Translations under genes and position numbers: made by a program | Assembly (NCBI GenBank): GCA_014377535.1 | Contig: JACMPK010000229.1 | Span: forward strand, 1-64,000 | Length of the DNA: 64,000 nt | Source: Gemmatimonadaceae bacterium | GTDB lineage: Bacteria; Gemmatimonadota; Gemmatimonadetes; Gemmatimonadales; Gemmatimonadaceae | Reading direction: 5' to 3' | Shown here: one piece after another, positions 47,668 to 55,991 of the stretch | Position numbering within the stretch: position 1 is the stretch's first letter | Layout of the letters: each line of letters starts with the position of its first letter | Notes under the pieces: generated by a model | What the model saw: the letters and a program-made list of their open reading frames with translations, nothing else | What the model was told of the DNA's origin: nothing | Database searches by the model: none

Positions 47668-48486
47668 ATGCACCCAAAGTTTACGCTCGCTTCCGGCTTG
47701 GCCGCCTTGCCGCTTTTGCTCGCAGGTTGCAGTGACGCCGCTGGGCCCGCCGACGGCTCGAGAGTCGCCGTGCGCTTCGGCCGCTCCGCCTCGAGCGCGT
47801 CGCTGTCCGTGTCGACATCTCGATCTGCGCAGGTCGGGACCGGCAACAGCGGGAGCATGGTCGTGCAGGGCACGAACGGCACGCTGACGATCACCAACGT
47901 GAGCTTCATCGTCGCCGAGCTGGAACTTGAGTGTGTGGGTGAGGATGACGGCCCCCCGGGCTCTGCTTCATGCGCAGAATTCAAGGCGCCGCCCTCGTTC
48001 GTCCGGCTTCCCCTCGGTACGGGTGCAGTCGATGTTGCCAGCGCCGGCGTGCCGACCGGTTTGTACGACGAACTCGAGTTCGAAGTCGAGAACCTCGAGT
48101 CGGATAGTGATGACGACGCCTCGGAGCGGGCCCAGATCGCCGCCTTGCGCTCTGTGATCCGTGCCGCGCACCCCGACTTTCCAGATCGGGCAAGCATGGT
48201 CGTCGAAGGCACGTTTACGCCAAGCGGAACCACTCAGCCAATTTCGTTCCGTACCTACTTCAATGCCGAGATCGAGGTGGAAATGGATTTGACTCCACCG
48301 CTCAGCATCTCGAAGGTCGGCACCAGTCGCGCGCTCGCCGTTGACGTCCAGCCGGCGCTGTGGTTCCGTCGCGCCGACGGCACCGTGATGGATCTCTCCC
48401 GCCTCGACTACACTCGCACAGGCGAACTGGTCGGTTTCGAGCTCGAAATGCAGCGCGGTTTCCGTAAGGTCGAGTTCAACAACTGA
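47668..48486 (+). CDS. Hypothetical lipoprotein, immunoglobulin-like or DUF4382-like
   Basis: A 272-residue lipoprotein (ATG before HPKFTLASGLAAL; Cys in LLLAGCSDAAG). The mature part is Ser-rich, then a beta-rich domain with SMVVQGTNGTLTITNVSF, ELELECVGEDDG and FRTYFNAEIEVEMDLTPP. Acidic patches (ESDSDDDASE) suggest cation binding. The layout (short beta domain with a lipid anchor) resembles DUF4382-like surface proteins, unproven. It is flanked by pseudogenes but its own frame is intact. Confidence 0.75.
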   Translation: MHPKFTLASGLAALPLLLAGCSDAAGPADGSRVAVRFGRSASSASLSVSTSRSAQVGTGNSGSMVVQGTNGTLTITNVSFIVAELELECVGEDDGPPGSASCAEFKAPPSFVRLPLGTGAVDVASAGVPTGLYDELEFEVENLESDSDDDASERAQIAALRSVIRAAHPDFPDRASMVVEGTFTPSGTTQPISFRTYFNAEIEVEMDLTPPLSISKVGTSRALAVDVQPALWFRRADGTVMDLSRLDYTRTGELVGFELEMQRGFRKVEFNN

Positions 48487-48534
48487 TCACGGACAGACTC
48501 GGCGCGGTTACACCTGCGTCGGATGGCACGGTAC

Positions 48535-48566
48535 TGAGGAGGGCGTTTATTTCAGCGTTCTCCTCA
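48535..48566 (+). terminator. Putative terminator
   Basis: TGAGGAG and CTCCTCA pair around an 18-base loop, 49 bases beyond the lipoprotein stop. Weak T-content, hence moderate confidence. Confidence 0.4.
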
Positions 48567-48660
48567 TTGCCGTTTCAACTTGCATTCTGTTCCGCGATGT
48601 AGGCTGGTGAGCGATCAGTGGTTTGCTGGCCTGACTTGCGCGAGAGTTGCGCCCGCTGAT

Positions 48661-48990
48661 TCAACCGGTGAAGAGGTCGAAGTACAACAGCGCGTCGACA
48701 GGCGTGAGAAAACCACGCGTCTTTCGTGAGCGCTGATTGAGTTCACGCGCGGTTCGATCACGCGCTGACTGTGACATCGTACGCAGGTCAGATCCGTATG
48801 AGACATGTTGGCGAAGTAGTCCATTGGAATACTCGTTGGCACCGCGCTGCCATGAGCTTTGCGGATCGCAGAAGGACACAGCCATCTTCGTCGCCAGCGG
48901 CAGTTGCTGACAGCGTGCGAGCTCCATGGCTCCTGAATCAAGATCATATCGACGCCGGAAAGGCTTGACAGCAGGTCGATGCGGATTGGC
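48661..48990 (-). pseudogene. IS30-family transposase, C-terminal remnant
   Basis: The minus-strand frame reads LDSGAMELARCQQLPLATKM, then SFCDPQSSWQRGANEYSNGL, then LRQHVSYGSDLRTMSQ and ELNQRSRKTRGFLTP. This is the catalytic end of an IS30 transposase (WQRG.NE.. then NGLLRQ and RKTRGF). The N-terminal half is gone and no inverted repeat could be recognised, so it is a dead copy. The best-preserved part ends near 48,927. Confidence 0.85.
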
Positions 48991-49421
48991 GGCGCATCCA
49001 TCTGTGTCACCGCATCTGTGTCACCGCATCTGCGGCGGCGAGATGCTGCACATTGATCAGCGAAGCTGGCGCTCCGAACATCGTCATCGCGCGCATCAGT
49101 CGCTCGGTGTTCTCTGACGTGCTGTGATGGTGGAAATCGATAGCCGTGGTGGCGCGCACGTAGCCGTACATGCCGACGGCACACCCGCCAGCGGGCATGT
49201 ATTCCACGCCTGCATTTTCAGGACAGGACGAAGCCGAGAAATTTTGTCCACGGCCACGGAGGTGCAGGTGAATCGCATCACGACGCAGGTGGCAGCCAGC
49301 GCCGTGAAATTGCCTGGAGCAACGGAAGAGCTGTATGCGCAGGCCGGGACGTTCGGCGACACGGTGGCGGAATTGCAGCCCGAGGATCCGGGTGTGTTGC
49401 GCGGTAATCAGTGTGGCGCGC
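48991..49421. other. Scar region without a supported gene
   Basis: About 430 bases. A 14-bp unit TCTGTGTCACCGCA is repeated in tandem at 49001-49028. Frames on both strands contain protein-like patches (plus strand 49124 onward, AASAVKLPGATEELYAQAG) but no family could be named. Probably old fragmented genes. Confidence 0.4.
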
Positions 49422-51080
49422 TTACGGCAACACGTTCCTCGTCACGCGTCCACCAACCAGCGTCAGCAAGCTGGTGGTGCCAGGCAGCATCGGCGGTGGG
49501 ACGGTGAAGATGTTTTGCGAGAGCACCGCCAAATCAGCCAGCATGCCGGGCGCCAGCGTGCCCTTGTCCTTTTCGGCGTGCTGCGCATAAGCAGACGTCC
49601 GCGTGTACGCGATGACTGCCTGTTCCCGCGTCAGGGCGTGCGCGGGATTGGCTGGGTTGAGTATGGCGAACATCAGGTTCAGTCCCGTCTCCATGGGACC
49701 GTCGCTGCCGATGGCCAGCGGAATCCCAGCCTCCACGATACCGCGTAAAACCTCGGACCTCGAGGCGCGCGACTCGTCCCAGCGATTTCCGCGGAAGACG
49801 ATAGAGAGATGCGTGGGATTTTGTACGACGACAATACCGAGCGCTTTCGCATCAGCAAATTGGTCGGCCATCAGGTTGTCGCCATGCTCGATGCGTGGTC
49901 GGATTTTGCGCCAGACTGAATCCGGAGCCACGCTGCGGAGCGCAGTGAACAGCAGTGCAATGGTGCTGTCACCGCCGGCGTGCAGAATCGGCTGCTGACC
50001 GCGGTTGAGGGCATCGCGCAGCATCGCCTTCAGGGTGTCGAGCGGAAAGTTCGCGCGGCCGTACCAGCCGGCCTTGTCGGCATACGGCTCGCGCATCAGC
50101 GCCAGCCGCTCAACCGGCGTGCCGTCCAGCACCCACTTGATTCCAGCGACGCGCGAGAATGGGGAGTCGCGGTGTGCCGCGTTCCAGAGCGTGTCGCGGC
50201 GCCCAGCGCGCGTCTGCTCAAACGGGATCAGGTGATGCCGCAGTTGCAGGATGTCGGCCTGCTCGATCGCCGCGAGCTGCGTCGGCGTCGTATTCGTGCC
50301 CATGTTCTGCGCGCTTGTGATCCCGTTGCGTGCTGCACTGGCCGCGAAGGCCGTGTACGTACGGATGGCAGGCGCCGTTCCGCGTGCGGCGCTCATTCGG
50401 GCGTCGGCGCCGAAGAGCGCATACTCGTCGATGCGCCCTGTGGCGCGGCCCGATGCATCGCGCTCAATCCAACCACCCACTGGATCATTGATCGTGTCGA
50501 CACCCGCCGCGATGAGCGCTGACGTGTTGAGCACGGCACCATGTCCCGTGAAACCGTGGAGGGAGACCGGATGCTTTGGCGCGACGCGATCCAGCATCGC
50601 CCGGCGTGCATCAGGATCGGCGAGGACCCGCTCGCCGACGTCCGTCATGATCCACGTGCCGGATGGCGTCCGGCTCGCGATCGCCCGCACCGAGTCGACG
50701 ACGACGGCGAAGGACGGATCAGGCATCGTCGAGTCACCAGTCGCGAAGGAAGTCCCCCGCGTGCCCGGGCCCACGTGCATGTGCGCGTCGTTGAACCCAG
50801 GTACCACTACGCGTCCGCCAAGTGCGACACGCTTCGTCGCAGTCGTCGCGAGCGCAGTGATCTGGGCATCGCTGCCCACGGCGAGGATGCGTTCGCCGCT
50901 GATGGCAATCGCGGTGGCCCAGGGGCGTGTCGAATCCGCGGTGAAGATGCGACCGCCGGTGAGGATCATCGTCGGCGCCCCACCCGTGGCCTGGGCGCTG
51001 AGAGCCGGTCCTGCCGCCACCGTCAGGCCGACCAGCAGAGCAGCGAGACTGCGTGTCCGGGCGCGTGATTCTGGTCGCAT
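49422..51080 (-). CDS. Secreted amidohydrolase, YtcJ-like
   Basis: A 552-residue exported metal hydrolase. Signal peptide to about residue 28 (GLTVAAGPALSAQ); the N-terminal beta-sandwich has LTGGRIFTADSTRPWATA. Zinc motif VVPGFNDAHMHVG then HGFTGHGAVLN, LHAGGDST, ENGD-type IEHGDNLM, and the Asp in AIGSDGPMETGLN. The final half of the sandwich is GTLAPGMLADLAVLSQNIF. Members hydrolyse amides or imides; substrate unknown. Not connected to the IS remnants around it; the gene is complete. Confidence 0.93.
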   Translation of the reverse strand: MRPESRARTRSLAALLVGLTVAAGPALSAQATGGAPTMILTGGRIFTADSTRPWATAIAISGERILAVGSDAQITALATTATKRVALGGRVVVPGFNDAHMHVGPGTRGTSFATGDSTMPDPSFAVVVDSVRAIASRTPSGTWIMTDVGERVLADPDARRAMLDRVAPKHPVSLHGFTGHGAVLNTSALIAAGVDTINDPVGGWIERDASGRATGRIDEYALFGADARMSAARGTAPAIRTYTAFAASAARNGITSAQNMGTNTTPTQLAAIEQADILQLRHHLIPFEQTRAGRRDTLWNAAHRDSPFSRVAGIKWVLDGTPVERLALMREPYADKAGWYGRANFPLDTLKAMLRDALNRGQQPILHAGGDSTIALLFTALRSVAPDSVWRKIRPRIEHGDNLMADQFADAKALGIVVVQNPTHLSIVFRGNRWDESRASRSEVLRGIVEAGIPLAIGSDGPMETGLNLMFAILNPANPAHALTREQAVIAYTRTSAYAQHAEKDKGTLAPGMLADLAVLSQNIFTVPPPMLPGTTSLLTLVGGRVTRNVLP

Positions 51081-51499
51081 CGTGTGAGTCAGGTCATGAG
51101 AATCGATGGCGTGCCGGTCGCTGATCCGGTAGTGTAGCGTCGAACACCGTCGTCGTCACGTAACGAGCCAAATTCCACATCGCTCTCTGCGCCGGGTACA
51201 GGCCCGCATATGCAGTCGGCCACGTGCGCCGCAGGGCATCATGCTGACAGGGTGAATGCTCTCTCGTAAGTCGACCGCATATTCTCTCGTAATTCACGCG
51301 ACGATGGTCGTGAGTGAACACGTCGCCGGAGCACGACACAAAGGGCCCCACCATGCAGTGGAGCACTTGGTGCAAAAGGCTTATGTTACATAAAGATTAC
51401 ATACGTAAGACTCGACCATCGAGTCGATCCTCGCCATAGCAACTCTCAGTATTGGCACCCTCCCGCTGCCGCCCGACGCGGGCGCAACCCCAGGGGTCG
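51081..51499. other. Intergenic, AT-richer scar
   Basis: About 420 bases before the IS5 remnant. 51,380-51,410 is noticeably AT-rich with CTTATGT and ACGTAAG words around it. No gene is supported. Confidence 0.4.
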
Positions 51500-51778
51500 T
51501 GTCTGGACAAGGGTTACGACCGCCGTGAAGTCTACGCGCTGCTCGCGGGCCTGCGGTTCACGCCGCATGTGCGCGCCCGCGGCGAGGAGGCGGTGGCCAA
51601 ACGCAGGCGAGAGCAGCGCGCGCGGCGCGGAGTGGTGGAGCGCACGCGTCACTGGACGAATCGCTTCCTGGCGTTGCTGGTGCGCTGGGAGAAGCGCGCG
51701 GCAAACTACCGTGCATCCTTGTGCTTCGCCTGCGACTGCGTCTCCACCTGCTTCCAGCGCGCTGACCTGTTGGTATAA
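51500..51778 (+). pseudogene. IS5-family transposase, C-terminal remnant
   Basis: The frame from about 51503 reads LDKGYDRREVYALLAGLRF, TPHVRARGEEA, RRGVVERTRHWTNRFLALLV, RWEKRAANY and ends FQRADLLV. This is the end of an IS5/IS427-group DDE transposase, including the catalytic E region VVERTxxWxNR. The first two thirds are missing. Only the C-terminal portion survives. Confidence 0.85.
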
Positions 51779-51816
51779 ACCATCAGCCGCTGACGTGGCA
51801 TCCTCGCCGCGCCGCC

Positions 51817-52320
51817 TCATCCGATCGTTCCAGCGCCGTAGATCAGTACGACAAGGCCCGGGCCGTGAAGAAGGAGAGCCAGCAAGCCGAAGTAAAACTG
51901 GACGTCGGGCGTGATCCACTTGTCCCGCATTGCCCGGCGCAGCAGCCATATCGAAAAGGGGACGTTCAGGCACAAAGCTGTCAGCAGGCCTGGCGTATAA
52001 TCCCACAGCGCCAACGCGGCTCCCACGTGGAAGACCACATTCAGGAGCATGGTGGTTTGGACGAGGACAAGCAGCTCGACGGCGAGCTTGGATACGCAGC
52101 GCAGGGCGCCGAGCGCGACGAAGAGGTAGGGAATCACAGTGACCACGCCGAGCGCGATCAGGAACTGGGGGTAGTTGACCGGAGCGAGGAACCCGACGGG
52201 GGAAGCTGTCAAGACCGCGTTCACCGCAGGCAGCGCCGCCCGCATGAACAGCGCCTCTTCCAGGTTGTGAGCCGTCATACAAAGCGGGACCAGCCAAAGA
52301 ACGCGAGGGTTGGGGGTCAT
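51817..52320 (-). CDS. HXXEE-domain membrane protein
   Basis: A 167-residue, four-helix membrane protein with the name-giving His-x-x-Glu-Glu in TAHNLEEALFM at the start. Such proteins are short orphan proteins often found in accessory and cassette DNA; no reaction is known. The start overlaps the end of the DUF6855 gene by 4 bases (ATGA). Both are minus strand. Confidence 0.85.
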   Translation of the reverse strand: MTPNPRVLWLVPLCMTAHNLEEALFMRAALPAVNAVLTASPVGFLAPVNYPQFLIALGVVTVIPYLFVALGALRCVSKLAVELLVLVQTTMLLNVVFHVGAALALWDYTPGLLTALCLNVPFSIWLLRRAMRDKWITPDVQFYFGLLALLLHGPGLVVLIYGAGTIG

Positions 52321-52631
52321 GACGGCCAGTCACCTGCGCAGGAGAAGCAGCGCGCGAAGCGACGACTGAAGGAAGCCTGGCGCTTCGGCCAGTTCGCGGC
52401 GGCGGCGGAGCCAAGCTCCATCCGATTGCCGTGCGCGTGGAGCATCGCATGCAGATGACCGAGGTAGCGCGCGACATGGAGGAGAACCGTCTTGCCGACC
52501 CTGCACTCAAGGAAGTTCTCCCCATCCTTTACGTAGCGATGTTTTGTGAATTCGGAGGCAGGCGGCGGCGTTTTCAACACCCATGGATCGTCAGGCGTGC
52601 CTTTGGCTTGGGCGGGTTTTGTTGCGGCCAT
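52317..52631 (-). CDS. DUF6855-like protein, probably truncated
   Basis: A 104-residue protein. Residues 14-76 resemble the small soluble DUF6855 family (DDPWVLKTPP, TKHRYVKDGENFLECRVGKT, LGHLHAMLHAHGNRMELGSA). After MELGSA the sequence becomes basic and Ala/Arg-rich, unlike the expected tail (from memory, family members continue with an Ala/Trp/Gly domain for about 50 more residues). A frameshift or replacement there is likely. Short genes like this are common integron-type passengers. Family assignment is from memory. Confidence 0.6.
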   Translation of the reverse strand: MAATKPAQAKGTPDDPWVLKTPPPASEFTKHRYVKDGENFLECRVGKTVLLHVARYLGHLHAMLHAHGNRMELGSAAAANWPKRQASFSRRFARCFSCAGDWPS

Positions 52632-52663
52632 TGCAGGGCTCCTCGGTCACCAAAGTATCAGTC

Positions 52664-52704
52664 AATGACCGGGTGTCAGTCGGATGGACTGACACCCGGT
52701 CATT
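52664..52704. repeat. Perfect 18-bp inverted repeat hairpin
   Basis: AATGACCGGGTGTCAGTC (52664-52681), five-base loop GGATG, then its exact complement at 52687-52704. It stands between the PAF-acetylhydrolase-like gene end (52829) and the DUF6855 start (52631). It may be a terminator or operator; unlike a usual terminator, no T-tract follows. Confidence 0.75.
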
Positions 52705-52828
52705 AAAGCGTCATCCGTATCCTGCTCGAATCCGCCGGTGGCAGACACTAGTACGCACCCCTTTCACGGTGTTGGGCGAGGGGGACTTTCTTAAGGGAAA
52801 AGGGCTCGATACGGGGTTCGCCGTGTCG

Positions 52829-54415
52829 CTAATACTGGTCGGAATCGGCCTCGCAGAAGCACTTCGAGCGGTCGCTCGTGCGCGGCGGTCGCTCGGTGAC
52901 CCTTGTTCTCGCCCTATCCAGCTTGCGGTTGCCGCTTCTCAGGCAGAACATCTGAACATCCTGAAAGGGGCGACACCAAGACCGGCGCGCCTTGAGTAGC
53001 ACGTCGGGATATTGCGATGCCGACGCCTCAAGCAGCGGCTGCGCCGTCGCGCCCTTCAAATAGCGGTCAAAGAAGGCGCGCGAATAAGCATTGATGATGT
53101 TATGAGCGCGCCGCGCGCCGATGGGGCCGTCGAGACCGAGCCACATGTCGAGTGGTGGCGACACGAAATAGGGAAAGTCAGAGAGGTTCTGATGAAACAT
53201 TCCGTGGACAAGCACGAGATAACCGTCCCCTGGAAGCCGATCGAAGACGTGTCGCATCGTGGACTGTGTTTCGTCGATATCCGTCTGCGTCCAACCCTCA
53301 AGGTGCATGGTCTCCGCGTCGCGACTAATCCACATGGTCGGCTGCCGCAGCCCGTCGCGAACGACATCGGTTGGCATATAGACATCCATCGGAAGGCAGG
53401 CTTGAAGCCGCCGATCGCCAAGACACGCTTGCGCAGCGACGGCGCCGCCCAGCGATACGCCAAATACGCCGGCGCGATCGAGGTCCAGCCGGCCGGTCAG
53501 GACGCCGCTGGGATCCGACCGGTTGATCCCCGCGAGCTGGTTCAACGTGAAGCTGACGTCCTGCGCAAGGAAAGGCAGGACGCGGTCCTGGAACCGGCGA
53601 TCTGACATACGTGGGTCGTAGCTCGCCCGGCGTCTATCCGGGAAATCCACGCCAGCCGCCGCGTACGGATGGTCGATTGCTGCGACGACGTAGCCGTGTG
53701 ACACGAGCTCCTCGACCTGGAACGTGTTGTGCTGGCGGACGCCGCCGCGCCCGTGCGAAAAGATCAGTACGGGGAACGCACCGGCGCCATCCGCCATCGG
53801 TGCAGATGGCATGGCATTGGTCATGTCATACTTCAGATGCGCGAAGACCCAGCCCGGCATTCGCAGCAGCCGAGCCACCGGCGCCAATGCTGAGCCGTCC
53901 TGCAAGTAGGGGGCGCGGGTCGCGGACGCATTGGCCTTGGCCGGGTACCAAATCTGCACCATCAGCTGGCGCCGATCATTCGGGTCTGCGGTGAATATCT
54001 CTGCACGGTCGGCATCGATCCAATGATAGGTCAGCGTGCCGATCGCGTATGGCCCGGTCGGAGCCGGAAAGCGGAACACCGGAAATGCGAAGGGCAAGAG
54101 GCAAGTGAGTACGAGCGCAACGGCGCCGAGCGTGATGCCTGCTTGGCGTTCAAGACGTCGCAGGGGGCGGTGCGCACTGTCGTCCGCCGCTCCCTTGACG
54201 TTGGGTAAGAGTGATATCAGCAGAAACGATACTGTCACTGCGTAGGCCGGCGCCATCTGCCAGCGTGCGCCTTCCAACAGCACCTGTGCGCCTGTCGCGA
54301 GCAATGCAGTGAAGGACAGGAAGCGTGTGATGCGCTTGGCGCGCAGCCGAGGAAAAGCGAGCGCAATAAAAGTTGCTGAATTGACAAGCAACAACAAAGA
54401 TTCAAGCGTCCTCAT
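52829..54415 (-). CDS. Membrane-associated PAF-acetylhydrolase-like esterase
   Basis: A 528-residue protein with three or four N-terminal helices (residues 1-125) and an alpha/beta hydrolase. Motifs: VQIWYPAKANASATRAPYL, VLIFSHGRGGVRQHNTF (oxyanion region), nucleophile GVFGVSLGGAVAAQACLG, MDVYMPT and a His in LVHGMFHQNLSD. This is the PAF-acetylhydrolase isoform II pattern, acting on short-chain phospholipid or polyester esters. The last 50 residues (from RRSWCRPF) look foreign and Cys/Arg-rich, as if the original stop was lost. ATG overlaps the TGA of an upstream membrane-protein fragment. Confidence 0.85.
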   Translation of the reverse strand: MRTLESLLLLVNSATFIALAFPRLRAKRITRFLSFTALLATGAQVLLEGARWQMAPAYAVTVSFLLISLLPNVKGAADDSAHRPLRRLERQAGITLGAVALVLTCLLPFAFPVFRFPAPTGPYAIGTLTYHWIDADRAEIFTADPNDRRQLMVQIWYPAKANASATRAPYLQDGSALAPVARLLRMPGWVFAHLKYDMTNAMPSAPMADGAGAFPVLIFSHGRGGVRQHNTFQVEELVSHGYVVAAIDHPYAAAGVDFPDRRRASYDPRMSDRRFQDRVLPFLAQDVSFTLNQLAGINRSDPSGVLTGRLDLDRAGVFGVSLGGAVAAQACLGDRRLQACLPMDVYMPTDVVRDGLRQPTMWISRDAETMHLEGWTQTDIDETQSTMRHVFDRLPGDGYLVLVHGMFHQNLSDFPYFVSPPLDMWLGLDGPIGARRAHNIINAYSRAFFDRYLKGATAQPLLEASASQYPDVLLKARRSWCRPFQDVQMFCLRSGNRKLDRARTRVTERPPRTSDRSKCFCEADSDQY

Positions 54416-54546
54416 GGGCGACTTGGGTCATCTGCGAAGCGTGCAAGGGCTGACCCCCATAACGCCACAACGATCCCCGTCACGAGCGCCAAGATCACAA
54501 ACATCACGAATGCGTCATGGAATGATTCATAATTCTGAATGAGGCC
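54412..54546 (-). pseudogene. C-terminal fragment of a membrane transporter
   Basis: The minus-strand frame reads YESFHDAFVMFVILALVTGI, then VVALWGSALARFADDPSRP and stop. It looks like the last helix and tail of an MFS/DHA2-type transporter. Its TGA overlaps the next gene's ATG (ATGA). An in-frame TGA stands about 45 codons upstream, so the rest is lost. It was likely once an operon with the esterase. Confidence 0.5.
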
Positions 54547-54625
54547 TCAAGGCATATCGATCATCGTGTGAAACTGCACGGCGACCAAGACGCTTTGGCT
54601 AGCCCGGATTTCTCACCGGGGTATT

Positions 54626-54701
54626 GCATAACAGCCGCCCTATGTGGCATAAGGCGTTTGTCGAGAACGCCTTACACACACATCGGAGACGGCTGTTATG
54701 T
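54626..54701. repeat. Long nested hairpin, attC-like in layout
   Basis: Ends CATAACAGCCG (54627-54637) and CGGCTGTTATG (54690-54700) are exact complements. Inside, ATGTG/CACAT and TAAGGCGTT/AACGCCTTA pair, with asymmetric bulges. The outer heptamers read GCATAAC and GTTATGT, close to, but not matching, the RYYYAAC / GTTRRRY ends of integron attC sites. It stands between the broken transporter and the first HepT gene. A transcription terminator or MITE remains possible. Confidence 0.55.
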
Positions 54702-54857
54702 CCACAGAGTGTGACCGAGGCCACGGTTGCCGCCGGTACGCCGAAACGGGAAAGACGCATTGGCTCGATACCTCGAAAAAAGAATGCGAGCGAACTGCGG
54801 CAAAGGGATCGTTTCTCGCCTCATCAACATCAGTCGGCGCGCGCTCAGGCGTTCTTG

Positions 54858-55196
54858 TCACCCAAGGACGTTGAGTGCCGCACGAACCGCCATCAATGTC
54901 GCCGGCACACTCCGTTGCACCGCACCCCACACGATCCGGTCATCCAATGCATCGTATGCATGCGCGAGCCGATCCCGGAATCCGGCCAGGTCGCGCCACG
55001 GCACATTCGAAAACCGCTCGCGAAGATCGTCGGTCACGTGTTTCGCCGCTTCACCCATGATCTCGAGATTCCGCAGCGTGGCGTCATATCGCAATCCATC
55101 GGCAACGAACTCTTCGAACGTCAACGCGCCAGTGTAATCAAGCATCCGTTCGGCGCAGCTGACGATCCGCTCGAAGTCGACCCGAGGATCACGCAA
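54858..55196 (-). CDS. hepT: HepT-family toxin (HEPN), copy A
   Basis: A 112-residue HEPN ribonuclease toxin. The catalytic motif is intact: RDRLAHAY, the RX4HXY form. The Tyr in it is the residue MntA AMPylates in well-studied pairs. TTG start inside the end of mntA (8-base overlap), so the pair is one transcript with mntA first. The left edge of this cassette is not marked by a repeat. Confidence 0.92.
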   Translation of the reverse strand: MRDPRVDFERIVSCAERMLDYTGALTFEEFVADGLRYDATLRNLEIMGEAAKHVTDDLRERFSNVPWRDLAGFRDRLAHAYDALDDRIVWGAVQRSVPATLMAVRAALNVLG

Positions 55197-55476
55197 TGCG
55201 AACCGCGTCCGCTTCGACCTGCGCCCGCAGTCTCGGGGTGAGCTTCTTCAGCGAGACGACGTCGACGCGGCGTCCCAGCAGCGACTCGAGGTCGTCCGTG
55301 AAGTCGAGGAACGTGGGCAGGGTGATCCGGTCAGGGTCGAACTCCACGATCAGATCGACGTCGCTGGTCTCTGTCGCTTCACCACGCGCCATCGAGCCGA
55401 ACAGCAGCAGGTCTCGGACACCATACCATCGCCGCCAGTCGCCCCCGGTTCGAACGGAGAACGGCGAGAACCGCAT
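55189..55476 (-). CDS. mntA: MntA-family antitoxin (nucleotidyltransferase), copy A, 5' end shifted
   Basis: A 95-residue minimal nucleotidyltransferase, the antitoxin that neutralises HepT by adding AMP to its tyrosine. The active-site GSMARGEATETSDVD is GSX10DXD. The expected N-terminal helix (VLAVLRSNRGRLAAM) is encoded in a different frame just upstream, so a one-base insertion near 55428 breaks the ancestral start. The protein may still be made from the ATG at 55476 with an altered N-terminus. The core domain is complete. Confidence 0.85.
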   Translation of the reverse strand: MRFSPFSVRTGGDWRRWYGVRDLLLFGSMARGEATETSDVDLIVEFDPDRITLPTFLDFTDDLESLLGRRVDVVSLKKLTPRLRAQVEADAVRIA

Positions 55477-55616
55477 CGCGGACCGGGACGGTCGCGGAGA
55501 GGACTGTGGCCGGCGGCATCATCCGAGAAATCTGGCGCCTGCGCCCCGCTGGTGACAGCAAACCAACCGGAAAAACGAAAACCCGGCCGCCAATTTCGCC
55601 AGCCGGGCCCTCATCT

Positions 55617-55686
55617 ATTGCCCCTCCTGGGCTCGAACCAGGACTCTTCTGATCCAGAATGTGGCTGACCGGAAGAAGTGTGTGAC
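55617..55686 (-). repeat. tRNA-Gln 3'-end repeat, copy A
   Basis: On the minus strand this is the 3' part of a tRNA: anticodon loop TTCTGGA (CTG, Gln), T arm CCTGG-TTCGAGC-CCAGG and acceptor AGGGGCA. Right of the tRNA-like part the shared arm TGTGGCTGACC continues. To its left a hairpin (about 55582-55609) has CCCGGC/GCCGGG arms followed on the minus strand by GTTTTCG, a terminator. It marks the right edge of the first HepT-MntA cassette. Confidence 0.9.
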
Positions 55687-55891
55687 CAGCCATCCAACCT
55701 GCTTACGCACCGACGCATGCGAGCGACGAGCCATCCTGCGGCCGTGGTCGAGGCTTCGGTCGCAGCCTACCTCAGCGCTGTTACGTCGATTACGCCCGCA
55801 GACCACACGCGCAACGTATAAACTGCCGATAGTATTATTTTATGCAGCTTATAGACTGCTTGTTTTATCATATGCAGTCTTCAACATGCTA

Positions 55892-55920
55892 TTGATTGTC
55901 ATTTAGGCAGTGTTTACTAT
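55892..55920 (+). promoter_or_regulatory. Probable promoter in an AT-rich island
   Basis: TTGATT and TACTAT, 17 bases apart, lie in an AT-rich stretch (about 55,810-55,930) that contrasts with the GC-rich surroundings. TTTAGGCAG and TTTAGGTAG next to them are candidate operator halves. It would drive the mobile mystery protein A/B genes 72 bases downstream. Confidence 0.45.
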
Positions 55921-55991
55921 GCCTTTAGGTAGAATTCCCTGAGCTCGTCCACTCCGCCTACGCCGCGCTTTCCGCTCCACCAATCGCCGCC

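Noticed and set aside
49124-49507. A 127-residue plus-strand gene
   Set aside because: Overlaps the intact amidohydrolase end and has no recognisable domain; treated as scar.
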